Shown here piece after piece: positions 1-8,940 of a DNA stretch of 64,000 nucleotides (the first letter of the stretch is position 1; each line of letters starts with the position of its first letter). The position numbers and the translations under genes were made by a program. Source of the stretch: Sulfurovum xiamenensis (GTDB taxonomy: Bacteria; Campylobacterota; Campylobacteria; Campylobacterales; Sulfurovaceae); contig NZ_JAQIBC010000001.1 of NCBI RefSeq assembly GCF_030347995.1, forward strand, positions 558,001 to 622,000, given 5' to 3'. The notes under the pieces were generated by a model. It was not told the origin of the DNA, made no database searches, and worked only from the letters and a program-made list of their open reading frames with translations.

Positions 1-384
1 ATCCACTTTAAGGTTAAATTCCACCAGTCTTCTCAAACCATTGATGATATACCAGATAAATACCAAACCCAACAGCAGTTCTTCTACACCACTAATACCA
101 CTATAGTGTTTGACTGCATAAAAAAGTAAAAACGGCGGCATGACCACAAAAGAGAGGAAATCTGCAAAACTGTCAAGTTGGATCCCAAACTCTGTTGAAA
201 GACTGTATTTACGTGCCAGCTTGCCATCAATAATGTCACAGGCACCGCCTATCCATGCTAAGACGATAGCGGTGAAGAAATCACCTTTCACGATAAAAAA
301 TATTGCCATGATACCTGCTGAGACATTCAAATAGGTTACCAGGTTGGCAATGTTAAAACGGTTGTTCTTGTCAAATAAATTCAT
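1..384 (-). CDS. pssA: CDP-diacylglycerol--serine O-phosphatidyltransferase, 3' end beyond window
   Basis: The frame is open from the ATG at 384 down to base 1, so the gene is cut by the window edge (128 residues visible). It carries the CDP-alcohol phosphatidyltransferase signature, D-I-I-D-G-x2-A-R followed by G-x3-D-x3-D (near residues 50-72), flanked by hydrophobic segments. The family condenses CDP-diacylglycerol with an alcohol, here most likely serine, to make phosphatidylserine in the inner membrane. It is divergent from miaA. Phosphatidylserine synthase is the best fit for this signature at the N-terminus; phosphatidylglycerophosphate synthase is the main alternative. The C-terminus is not visible. 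Confidence 0.8.
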   Translation of the reverse strand, partial: MNLFDKNNRFNIANLVTYLNVSAGIMAIFFIVKGDFFTAIVLAWIGGACDIIDGKLARKYSLSTEFGIQLDSFADFLSFVVMPPFLLFYAVKHYSGISGVEELLLGLVFIWYIINGLRRLVEFNLKVD

Positions 385-483
385 TCCTGCCCTTCTATAT
401 CTATAGTGGTATTTTATCCTTTTTGGGGTTATGGTATGATTACGCTATGAGAAGTATCAAAATACACTACAGTGAGGCACTAA

Positions 484-1386
484 ATGCCGAGTCTTAAAAC
501 CTTTAAACAGCTTGCACTCATCGGTCCTACTGCCTCAGGAAAGACAGCACTTTCCATCAAAATAGCACAACAGATGAATGCCTATATTCTATCACTCGAT
601 TCACTCTCTATCTATAAAGATATTGATATTGTCTCTGCAAAACCTACGTTGAGTGAACGAGAAGGTATTGTACATTTTGGTATAGATTACCTCTACCCTA
701 ATGAAAATTTTGATGTCACGACTTTTATCAGGCTTTATCATGAGGTACATAGACGCTGCCTGGAGGATAGGAAAAACCTTGTGATCGTTGGTGGGACCAG
801 TTTTTACCTCAAAATGCTCATAGAAGGTATCAGTGAATTACCCAACATTTCAAATGAGACCGATGCAAAAACCAAAATATATTTACAAGATTTACAAAAG
901 AGCTATACGTGGCTTCATCGGTTAGATACACAGTACATGTCAAAGATTGAATCCAATGATCCCTACCGTATAGAAAAAGCATTGAACATCTATTTGGAAA
1001 CCGGCCTGACCCCCACACAATATTTTAAACAATTTCCACCGCAACCTACTGTAACTGAACCACTTCCTATCTATCAGATAGAGATTGAAAGAGAAAAACT
1101 TCGTGAACGTATCGCCTTGCGTACTAAAATAATGATCAATGATGGTTTGATCGATGAGATATGTACACTGGAGAAGAAGTATACACGCTCACCCAACTGT
1201 ATGAAATCTATAGGGATCAAAGAGACATTGGCTTACCTGGACGGGATCTATGACAAAAAAATGCTTAGTGAAAAAATCACTACCAATACTGCACGATTGG
1301 CTAAACGCCAGACAACATTTAATAACTCTCAGTTTGATAACGTGATAAAAGGGGATGTAAAAATGTTGGAAAAATTGTTATTGTAA
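484..1386 (+). CDS. miaA: tRNA dimethylallyltransferase MiaA
   Basis: This 300-residue protein has the usual MiaA length. The P-loop GPTASGKT lies near residue 14, followed by the conserved LSLDSLSIYK stretch that replaces the family's SADS motif. The family transfers a dimethylallyl group to A37 of tRNAs reading UNN codons, which stabilises codon-anticodon pairing. The ATG is preceded by GAGG at 6 bp spacing. Downstream it is convergent with nuoN, with only 61 bp between the stop codons. Nothing seems odd in the sequence. Confidence 0.95.
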   Translation: MPSLKTFKQLALIGPTASGKTALSIKIAQQMNAYILSLDSLSIYKDIDIVSAKPTLSEREGIVHFGIDYLYPNENFDVTTFIRLYHEVHRRCLEDRKNLVIVGGTSFYLKMLIEGISELPNISNETDAKTKIYLQDLQKSYTWLHRLDTQYMSKIESNDPYRIEKALNIYLETGLTPTQYFKQFPPQPTVTEPLPIYQIEIEREKLRERIALRTKIMINDGLIDEICTLEKKYTRSPNCMKSIGIKETLAYLDGIYDKKMLSEKITTNTARLAKRQTTFNNSQFDNVIKGDVKMLEKLLL

Positions 1387-1419
1387 GAGAAAAGGTCGGA
1401 ACATCAACCTTTCTACACG

Positions 1420-1442
1420 CTCAGCGCTCAACGCTGAACGCT
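1420..1442. repeat. Short heptamer repeat between convergent miaA and nuoN
   Basis: Three 7-bp units (CTCAGCG, CTCAACG, CTGAACG) lie in tandem between the two stop codons. The units partly complement each other, so the stretch can also fold (CAGCG with CGCTG). It may serve as a weak bidirectional terminator, but no T-run follows. Confidence 0.4.
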
Positions 1443-1447
1443 AAATC

Positions 1448-2938
1448 TTAGTACCCGCTGGCACTGATCATATAATAGATATATGATACAAGCGGCTGTA
1501 CATAGAAAATGGCTGCAACAGTTGCAACAGTCGCGAAACCGACCATGGCCATCAATGGTTTAGAGATGTTATAGTAGACTACATCCACATCTTTTACCGG
1601 ATCTTTCAAGAACATATACACCACAAGTTTCATATAGTAATATGCAGCGATCGCTGAGTTAAGCCCCATGATGATCGCTAACCAGATATAACCAGCATTT
1701 ACCGCTGCCTGCATCACATAGACTTTACCCCAGAACACTGAGAATGGAGGTACACCCGCAAGAGAGAACATAAAGAGTCCCATGATAACTGCACCCATTG
1801 GCATGATCTGGATCAGACCCGCAAACTTTTCATACGGATGGTCATAACGTGAATCAAATCTTCTCTTTTTATGACGTGATATCCACAACATTGAGAACGC
1901 ACCAAGGTTTGTAAACATAAAGAGCGCATAGTATAAGAATATTGCTGTGTTACCCTCTGTGGTATCTAGTGCCAATGCTGCTATGATAAAACCTGCATGA
2001 GAGATAGATGAGTATGCAAGCATACGCTTGACATCATTTTGTACCAATGCCATGATATTTGAAAGTGTCATCGTAAGTACTGCAATGATAAGGATCGTCC
2101 ATCTTACCCATTCGATACCAAGATCAATATACATACCAAAGAGTCTGATGCTTACTACAAACGCAGCAATTTTAGGTACCACTGACATATATCCAGCCAA
2201 CGCTGCAGAGGCTCCTTCATAAACATCCGGTACCCATGTATGGAACGGGAAGAGTGAAAGTTTGAAAGCAAAAGCAACAAGTAACAATACGGATGAACCA
2301 AATACCGCGATCATTAATCCTGTTTCATTCAAGCGCGTCGCCATAACCTCTGCTACTTTATAAAGTTCTACTGAACCTGTGAGTGCATAAACAACTGCTG
2401 AACCCATAGCAAAGAATCCTGCTGCCAGTGCACCCATAGTAAAATACTTCACTGCAGCTTCATACGAGTTCGCTCTGTTATGCAATGCGATCAGTGTATA
2501 GAGTGCAAGCGATGCTGTCTCAAGTCCAACAAAGATAAGGATTAAATTATCTGTCGCTACCATGAACTGGAATCCTGCGATCATAAATAAGAAAAGTGCA
2601 AAGAATTCAGGATATGAATACTCATGGAATCTCTTGGATGTCAATGCCAATGGTATGAATATCATTGAACCACCAATGATCATCAGCTGAGATACAATAG
2701 ATATACCATCAATCAACATCACATCAAAGAATCCGCGTTCATTGACATTGAGTCCCAATACAGAACCAAAATCAACGAATAGTACCAAGATCGTTAACAT
2801 GACATACAATGATTTATGTAATTTTCCATTAAGAAGATCAATGATCAAAATAATCAAACCACCAGCAATCGCTATAAGCATAGGTGCTAGTGTAATAAGG
2901 TTCAGGCTTTCTAAACTCACATTAATTGGCTCTAACAT
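1448..2938 (-). CDS. nuoN: NADH-quinone oxidoreductase subunit N
   Basis: This is one of the three antiporter-like, proton-pumping membrane subunits of complex I. The 496-residue protein is almost wholly hydrophobic with about 14 predicted membrane helices. It carries the Proton_antipo_M core, including the FKLSLFPFHTWVPDVYEGAS loop and the conserved KRMLAYSSISHAGF segment with the pumping lysine. It is the last gene of the nuo run. Its start overlaps the nuoM stop by one base, so translation is probably coupled. Length and position fit NuoN rather than NuoL or NuoM. Confidence 0.96.
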   Translation of the reverse strand: MLEPINVSLESLNLITLAPMLIAIAGGLIILIIDLLNGKLHKSLYVMLTILVLFVDFGSVLGLNVNERGFFDVMLIDGISIVSQLMIIGGSMIFIPLALTSKRFHEYSYPEFFALFLFMIAGFQFMVATDNLILIFVGLETASLALYTLIALHNRANSYEAAVKYFTMGALAAGFFAMGSAVVYALTGSVELYKVAEVMATRLNETGLMIAVFGSSVLLLVAFAFKLSLFPFHTWVPDVYEGASAALAGYMSVVPKIAAFVVSIRLFGMYIDLGIEWVRWTILIIAVLTMTLSNIMALVQNDVKRMLAYSSISHAGFIIAALALDTTEGNTAIFLYYALFMFTNLGAFSMLWISRHKKRRFDSRYDHPYEKFAGLIQIMPMGAVIMGLFMFSLAGVPPFSVFWGKVYVMQAAVNAGYIWLAIIMGLNSAIAAYYYMKLVVYMFLKDPVKDVDVVYYNISKPLMAMVGFATVATVAAIFYVQPLVSYIYYMISASGY

Positions 2939-4464
2939 TAGTTTGCCTCCTTACTTGATTTTGCAACACTTATCATATCTTTTGCCTCTTGTGTAATTGC
3001 TTTTTCATCCATAAAGCTTAACAATGCTTTTACAGAGTTGTCTATCGGTTCAAGTACTGGTTTAGGATATACTCCTAACCAAATGACTATTGCAACCAAT
3101 GGGATAAGTGACCATGTTTCTCTACCATTGAGATCTTTGAGTTTTTTGTTCTCTTCATTATTCAATGGACCAAAGAAAGTACGTTTCATGACTCTTAGCA
3201 TATAAACGGCACCTAAAATAATAGAGGTTCCTGCCAAAATAGTCATCATTGGTGATACTTGGTAGAAACCAAGAAGTACAAGGAACTCACCGACAAAACC
3301 GATAGTCAACGGTAGTCCGACCGATGCCATCAGCATGATCCCGAATATCACCGCAAACTTAGGCATCACGGATGCTATACCACCAAATTCAGACATTAAC
3401 TTCGTATGTCTTCTGTCATAGATCATACCCACAAGCATAAAGAGTGCACCCGATACGATACCGTGAGACAACATTTGGAATACTGAACCTGACAAACCTT
3501 CTGCATTCATTGCAAAAAGACCAAGCATAATAATACCCATGTGTGATACTGAAGAGTATGCAATCACTTGCTTCATATCTTTTTGCGCATAAGCGATCAT
3601 AGCTGTATAGATAATCATGATAAGCGATAACACTGCAATCGGTGTGATAGCCAAGACAGATGCATCCGGGAACATTGGAAGGGAGAATCTAACAAATCCA
3701 TAGGTACCCATTTTAAGAAGTACTGCTGCAAGAATAACCGAACCGATCGTAGGTGCCTGCCCGTGTGCATAAGGAATCCATGTATGAAACGGGAACATCG
3801 GTACTTTGATCGCAAATCCGATAAAGAACGCTGCAAATAGCCATAGCTGATAATTTACAGGTAAAACCAATGCATACCAGTCTGTGATGGCAAAACTCCA
3901 TACCCCTGTAAGGTTATGGTAAATATATGCAACAAATAACATACCAACTAGCATAATAAGTGACCCCATGAATGTATAAAGGAAGAATTTGATCGCCGCA
4001 TACACTCTTAATGGTCCACCCCATGCACCAACGATATAAAGCATTGGTACAAGAGAAAGCTCCCAGAATAAATAGAAGATAATAGCGTCAAGTGCGACAA
4101 ATACACCTACCATAGTCATCTCTAGGAAAAGGAGTGTTACGATCATATTTTTAATATTTTTTGTTTCACCCATACTTGCCATACCGATCAGTGTCATCAA
4201 TGTTGTCATAAGAATAATGAACAATGAGATACCATCAGCACCAAGATAATAGGATATCCCCATATCAGGGATCAACGGGATCATCTCTACAAACTGCATA
4301 CCTGCGTTTGATGTATCAAAACTAAACCATAACCATAAAGAAAGCAAGAATTCAATTGCAGCTACAGTAATACCGTAAGTTCTTGCACTCTCTTTATCTA
4401 CTATAAACCCAAGCAATCCTGCAACTGCTGGGAAGAAGACCAATATACTTAAAATATTTTCCAT
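2938..4464 (-). CDS. nuoM: NADH-quinone oxidoreductase subunit M
   Basis: This 508-residue antiporter-like subunit of the complex I membrane arm has about 14 helices. FPFHTWIPYAHGQAPT and KQVIAYSSVSHMG mark the conserved proton channel core (near residues 225 and 295). It lies 9 bp after nuoL and runs into nuoN with a one-base overlap, in the order L-M-N that is standard for bacteria. The conserved glutamate on helix 5 is visible in FWELSLVPMLYIVG. Confidence 0.96.
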   Translation of the reverse strand: MENILSILVFFPAVAGLLGFIVDKESARTYGITVAAIEFLLSLWLWFSFDTSNAGMQFVEMIPLIPDMGISYYLGADGISLFIILMTTLMTLIGMASMGETKNIKNMIVTLLFLEMTMVGVFVALDAIIFYLFWELSLVPMLYIVGAWGGPLRVYAAIKFFLYTFMGSLIMLVGMLFVAYIYHNLTGVWSFAITDWYALVLPVNYQLWLFAAFFIGFAIKVPMFPFHTWIPYAHGQAPTIGSVILAAVLLKMGTYGFVRFSLPMFPDASVLAITPIAVLSLIMIIYTAMIAYAQKDMKQVIAYSSVSHMGIIMLGLFAMNAEGLSGSVFQMLSHGIVSGALFMLVGMIYDRRHTKLMSEFGGIASVMPKFAVIFGIMLMASVGLPLTIGFVGEFLVLLGFYQVSPMMTILAGTSIILGAVYMLRVMKRTFFGPLNNEENKKLKDLNGRETWSLIPLVAIVIWLGVYPKPVLEPIDNSVKALLSFMDEKAITQEAKDMISVAKSSKEAN

Positions 4465-4473
4465 TTTTACCCC

Positions 4474-6393
4474 TTAACCTATCATCGCTGAAATCGCAGC
4501 AATTACCAATAACAGTACCGCACCAACAGCCATCCAGTTTAGATAGTTTGAAAGGTTACCTGTTTGCATACTTCTTGTTTTATCACCAGAACCGTAAAGG
4601 AACTTCGCAATGTTGTCTACAGTTGCATCTACTATTTTCAGATCCACCTGTGTCCAGAATTTTTCAGAGATCATCATATATGGTTTAGTAATGAACTCTT
4701 CATAGAATTTAGGCACATAATACTGGTTAGCAAGTAGTTTATAGAAGAAACCGTTCTCAACTTTTTCACTTCTTTTCCAAGCATTCTCACCTGTTCTTGC
4801 ATATCTAAAGTATGCATACGCGATACCGGATACAGCAAAGAAGATAACGATCAGCCCTAAATAGGTTGCCAGGTGGTGTGTATGCTCAGACATTTCATAC
4901 TGTACACTATTGCCTATCTCATAGATAAATGCTTTATATTGTCCCATAAACCAGCCTGTGATGATTGCAAGTACTGCAAGAGGAGACATCGCTACGAGTA
5001 CAAATCTATACATTTCATGTGGATGGAATCCTAACGGCGTGTGGCGGTCTTCACCATGGAACGATAGGAATATTTGTCTAAATGAATAGAATGCTGTCAT
5101 ACCAGCAGTGATCACCAACATAGCCCATAAAACATAGGTATGTTCATTAAATGCTGTCTCAATAATCGCATCTTTTGACCAGAATCCTGCAAGTGGCGGT
5201 AGACCAGCAAGTGCAATGGAAGCGATGGTCATGTAGATCCATGTCCCTCTCATCTTCTTTCTTAGTGCCCCCATCTTAAAGAGATCAAGCTCATCATGCA
5301 TCGCATGCATTACGTTACCTCCACCAAGGAAGAGGAGTGCTTTAAAGAATGCGTGCGCTGCAAGGTGGAACATTGCGATCCAGTACGCACCAAGCCCTGC
5401 TGCAGCAAACATGTATCCTAACTGTGAAAGCGTAGAGTAGGCAATAATTCTTTTCAGGTCACGTTCAACCAGTGCCATAGATGCTGCGTAGAATGCAACA
5501 AAGGTACCAAGTGATGCAATGAAGAAACTCACCCCTGCAACTTCTTCCATACTGTACAATGGATTAGATCTAATGACCAGGAAAACCCCTGCTGTTACCA
5601 TTGTTGCTGCGTGGATCAACGCAGAAACTGGTGTAGGACCTTCCATCGCATCTGTTAGCCATGTGTGAAGTGGGAACTGCGCTGATTTACCCATCGCACC
5701 GATAAAGAGTGCGATTGCAGCCGTTACTAACACTGTTTCACCAAGATATGGAAGTTGTGCAAATACTTCATCATACTGCAAAGAACCCGTGTTCCAATAA
5801 AGGATAAAGATACCGACCAACATACCAAGGTCAGCGATACGGTTCATAATAAATGCTTCATTTGCTGCCCATGAAGGTGAGATAGAAGGATTGTCTTCTC
5901 TTGCCTGGTCCGGCTTATGGTACCAGAAACCAACCAGTAGCCATGAACAAACACCAACACCTTCCCAACCTATAAACAGACCGGCAAAGTTATCTGACAT
6001 CACAAGTATCATCATAGAGAATACGAAGGCAGAGAGGTATGAGAAGAATCTGTTGAAACTCTTATCATGGTCCATGTAACCGATCGCATAGATATGTACT
6101 ACAGTAGAAACCAAAGTCACCACTGTCATCATTGTAACCGATATCTGGTCAACCACAAAACCAAACGGTATGTTCAGATCTCCTGCATTGATCCAATCCA
6201 TCATCGTTACATGTACGACTGTACCTGTCGTGTAAAGATTGTATGCCAATGTTGCCGAAGCAACGAATGCTACACCTATAAGTATAGAACCAACAATACC
6301 TACAAATATTTTTCTTTCACTCATACCAAATAAAGCTGCAAAAAGAGAACTTACAAATGGTGCAAAAAGTGCTACATATACTAAATTTTCCAT
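4474..6393 (-). CDS. nuoL: NADH-quinone oxidoreductase subunit L
   Basis: At 639 residues this is the largest of the antiporter-like subunits and the distal proton pump of complex I. It shows the N-terminal extension, the FIGWEGVGVCSWLLVGFW segment, the channel motif GKSAQFPLHTWLTDAMEGPT and KRIIAYSTLSQLGYM. It also has the C-terminal region with the long lateral helix that is typical of NuoL. Two bases separate it from nuoK. No irregularity is visible. Confidence 0.97.
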   Translation of the reverse strand: MENLVYVALFAPFVSSLFAALFGMSERKIFVGIVGSILIGVAFVASATLAYNLYTTGTVVHVTMMDWINAGDLNIPFGFVVDQISVTMMTVVTLVSTVVHIYAIGYMDHDKSFNRFFSYLSAFVFSMMILVMSDNFAGLFIGWEGVGVCSWLLVGFWYHKPDQAREDNPSISPSWAANEAFIMNRIADLGMLVGIFILYWNTGSLQYDEVFAQLPYLGETVLVTAAIALFIGAMGKSAQFPLHTWLTDAMEGPTPVSALIHAATMVTAGVFLVIRSNPLYSMEEVAGVSFFIASLGTFVAFYAASMALVERDLKRIIAYSTLSQLGYMFAAAGLGAYWIAMFHLAAHAFFKALLFLGGGNVMHAMHDELDLFKMGALRKKMRGTWIYMTIASIALAGLPPLAGFWSKDAIIETAFNEHTYVLWAMLVITAGMTAFYSFRQIFLSFHGEDRHTPLGFHPHEMYRFVLVAMSPLAVLAIITGWFMGQYKAFIYEIGNSVQYEMSEHTHHLATYLGLIVIFFAVSGIAYAYFRYARTGENAWKRSEKVENGFFYKLLANQYYVPKFYEEFITKPYMMISEKFWTQVDLKIVDATVDNIAKFLYGSGDKTRSMQTGNLSNYLNWMAVGAVLLLVIAAISAMIG

Positions 6394-6395
6394 TA

Positions 6396-6701
6396 TTATC
6401 CTCTCATACTTGCAAGGTCGTCAAGATCAAGACTTCCCTGTTTCTTATACAACACGATCAATATACCCAGACCCACTGCCACTTCACTCGCTGCAATCGC
6501 AATGATAAAGAATGCAAACATTTGACCTGTCAAGTCATTGTAATAATGTGAAATCGCTGCAAAGGCTATATTGACTGCATTCAGCATTACTTCTGTTGCG
6601 AAGAAAAGCATTAAAAGGTTTCTTCTTCTAAGTACACCGACCAATCCTATAGAGAAGAGTATCGCAGATACGATCAAATAGTGAGAAAGACCTATCATCA
6701 T
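6396..6701 (-). CDS. nuoK: NADH-quinone oxidoreductase subunit K
   Basis: This is a 101-residue, three-helix membrane subunit of complex I (MrpC-like). The conserved glutamates of the half channels are present in FFATEVMLNAVNIAF and IIAIAASEVAVGLGI. It overlaps the end of nuoJ by four bases (ATGA type), so it is translationally coupled to it. The protein has the length usual for NuoK. Confidence 0.96.
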   Translation of the reverse strand: MMIGLSHYLIVSAILFSIGLVGVLRRRNLLMLFFATEVMLNAVNIAFAAISHYYNDLTGQMFAFFIIAIAASEVAVGLGILIVLYKKQGSLDLDDLASMRG

Positions 6702-7261
6702 TTTTCATCCTTTACTATCATAATTTCATCATCTGCACCCATATCTTCAGTGAGACTCACATCCATTTTCTTACCAGCAAGTATAATTCCAGCGATCATT
6801 GCTACGAGCAACATGAGTGCGGCTACTTCAAACGGTACAAGATACTTTGTAAAGAGCACGATTCCAACATCCTGTGCATTACCTACACCTTCATGCATTG
6901 GGTAAAGTGCCTGGATATTCTCGCTGAAGATCGGTGCTGCGAACATCAGTACCAATACCAATGCTGAGAGTCCACCAAGCAAGAAGACTAAAGCATTGTT
7001 TGTATTTTTCTCTTTGATATCTCTTGTTGCATCAAAGAACATCATCGCAAAGGCATAAAGGGCCATGACAGCCCCAACATAAACAACAAGTTGAACGACA
7101 CCAAGGAAGTCTGCACCCAAAATGAAAAAGAATCCAGAGATAAGTACCATACCTGCTGCGAGAGATGTCATCGCATAAAGTATATTTTTACTCATCACTG
7201 TGATCAAGAAAAGTCCTATTATTAAAGCCGAAAATAGGTAAAAGGCTACGATTTCATACAT
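6698..7261 (-). CDS. nuoJ: NADH-quinone oxidoreductase subunit J
   Basis: This 187-residue protein has five predicted membrane helices. GADFLGVVQLVVYVGAVMALYAF matches the conserved third helix of NuoJ, which carries the pi-bulge involved in coupling quinone chemistry to proton pumping. A charged C-terminal tail follows the last helix. It sits between nuoI and nuoK, and its stop overlaps the nuoK start. Confidence 0.96.
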   Translation of the reverse strand: MYEIVAFYLFSALIIGLFLITVMSKNILYAMTSLAAGMVLISGFFFILGADFLGVVQLVVYVGAVMALYAFAMMFFDATRDIKEKNTNNALVFLLGGLSALVLVLMFAAPIFSENIQALYPMHEGVGNAQDVGIVLFTKYLVPFEVAALMLLVAMIAGIILAGKKMDVSLTEDMGADDEIMIVKDEK

Positions 7262-7271
7262 TCTACTCTCC

Positions 7272-7895
7272 CTAATATGCTAGTGGTGTTTTTTTAATGT
7301 TTTCATCTGCATTTGGAGATATTGCACCAAATCCGTCATACTCTTGCTGTAAGTTCAGTTTGTCAAGAGGTGTCAACATATCTTCAAAGAGAGAGAATCC
7401 AGCCCTTTGCTCTGCAGCGTTCTCATAACGCGGCCCGTGAACAATAGCAAGTTCCGGACAAACCTCTGCACAATAACCACAGAAGATACAACGACCGAAG
7501 TTAATGGTATATTCACTCACTTCTTTACGTTGGTTTTCATCATATCTTGTATCCATAGAGATACAATTCGAGATACATATCTTTTCGCAAAGACCACAAC
7601 CGATACATCTGTAGTTACCTGATTCAAGTAATCTAAGCATGTCATGGATCGCTCTGTATCTCGGAGAGATTGGCATTTTTTCAAATGGATACTTGACTGT
7701 ATGCATATCTCCTTTAAACAGTGCTTTAAACATTGATCTCATTGTAACCCATAACCCTACAAAAAGCTCACCTTTCACGGTTCTTTTCGCTACTTGCGAG
7801 AACTGTTCCATCGCTGTTTCAGGTTTTCTTCCTACATCAACGGTTGTGTAGTTTTGTGTCCCTACATTTCTGTTTTTAAATTGTTCTAAACTCAT
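7272..7895 (-). CDS. nuoI: NADH-quinone oxidoreductase subunit I, 2x[4Fe-4S]
   Basis: This 207-residue peripheral subunit holds clusters N6a and N6b. Two ferredoxin motifs are intact: C-I-G-C-G-L-C-x3-C near residue 97 and C-I-F-C-G-Y-C-x3-C-P near residue 136. The subunit passes electrons between the NuoG clusters and NuoB cluster N2. It is longer than the Escherichia coli protein, with an extra N-terminal stretch before the membrane-associated helix. It lies 9 bp after nuoH. Confidence 0.96.
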   Translation of the reverse strand: MSLEQFKNRNVGTQNYTTVDVGRKPETAMEQFSQVAKRTVKGELFVGLWVTMRSMFKALFKGDMHTVKYPFEKMPISPRYRAIHDMLRLLESGNYRCIGCGLCEKICISNCISMDTRYDENQRKEVSEYTINFGRCIFCGYCAEVCPELAIVHGPRYENAAEQRAGFSLFEDMLTPLDKLNLQQEYDGFGAISPNADENIKKTPLAY

Positions 7896-7904
7896 ACCTA
7901 CTCC

Positions 7905-8939
7905 TTATACCATTACCACGATAGCAGTGATCAAGATATTGATGACTGCGATTGGCATTAATACTTTCCAACAAAGCCACATTAACTGATCTGGTCTAAT
8001 ATGTGGCCATGATGCTCTTACCCATAACATCAAGAAGAAGAAAAATGCAATTTTAAGGATAATAAACAACCATCCAAAGTCACCTGCTGCATCAAATCCA
8101 CCTAAGAATACGATCGATGCAATAATAGCAACGGTGATCATGTTCGCATACTCACCGATAAAGAACATACCCCATCTCATACCAGAATACTCGGTTGCAT
8201 AACCAGAAACAACTTCTGCTTCATGCTCAAGAAGGTCGAATGGTGTTCTGTTCGTCTCTGCGAATCCTGCAATGAGGAACAGTACAAACGCTACTGGTTG
8301 TTGCCAGATCAGCCATGAACCGATACCACCGGCTTGTGCTTCATTAAAGTCCACAAATGACAGTGAGCCCACTAACATGATCGGTGCCAAGATAGAAAGC
8401 CCTGTGACTACCTCATAAGATAAAAACTGAATCGCTGTTCTCGCTGATCCTATAATACCCCATTTGTTCGCCTGTGACATACCTGCCAAAAGCGGTCCGT
8501 AAAGTCCTGCTGCCATCATACCAAGTACAAACAACACACCGATGTTCAAATCAGATGCAATAGAGGGTACAAAGGTATCACCAAGCAAAGGAATAAACTC
8601 AGGAATTGTAAAGTCTGGAAAAACCGGTACAGCAGAGAGAGCAATAAATGCTGTTGCTGCTGTAATCACAGGTGCAATCATAAAGATGAATTTGTTCGCA
8701 TTCTGCGGGATGATATCCTCTTTTGTGAAGAGTTTAATACCATCTGCCGCAATTTGTAGTAAACCATACGGTCCTACGTGCATCGGCCCAAGACGTCTTT
8801 GCATAAATGCAAGCACTTTTCTTTCTATGTATGTACCAAAACCTGCAATTGCTGAAATCACTGCCAAAATAATAATGGCCTTAATGATCACACCTAATGC
8901 TGTAACTTCTGGTAAGTTTTCTATAAGTGTTGTTTCCAT
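7905..8939 (-). CDS. nuoH: NADH-quinone oxidoreductase subunit H
   Basis: This 344-residue, eight-helix subunit forms the membrane side of the quinone-binding site. ERKVLAFMQRRLGPMHVGPYG and the FAETNRTPFDLLEHEAEVVSGY loop are the family hallmarks, the latter with its chain of glutamates. It follows nuoG after a single base. A Trp- and Arg-rich C-terminal segment, with RASWPHIRPDQLM, is also typical. No anomaly was seen. Confidence 0.97.
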   Translation of the reverse strand: METTLIENLPEVTALGVIIKAIIILAVISAIAGFGTYIERKVLAFMQRRLGPMHVGPYGLLQIAADGIKLFTKEDIIPQNANKFIFMIAPVITAATAFIALSAVPVFPDFTIPEFIPLLGDTFVPSIASDLNIGVLFVLGMMAAGLYGPLLAGMSQANKWGIIGSARTAIQFLSYEVVTGLSILAPIMLVGSLSFVDFNEAQAGGIGSWLIWQQPVAFVLFLIAGFAETNRTPFDLLEHEAEVVSGYATEYSGMRWGMFFIGEYANMITVAIIASIVFLGGFDAAGDFGWLFIILKIAFFFFLMLWVRASWPHIRPDQLMWLCWKVLMPIAVINILITAIVVMV

Positions 8940-8940
8940 A

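Noticed and set aside
3615-3901. Extra open frames inside nuoM and in many other genes
   Set aside because: They lie in other frames of well-supported genes, have no ribosome sites and no recognisable motifs.
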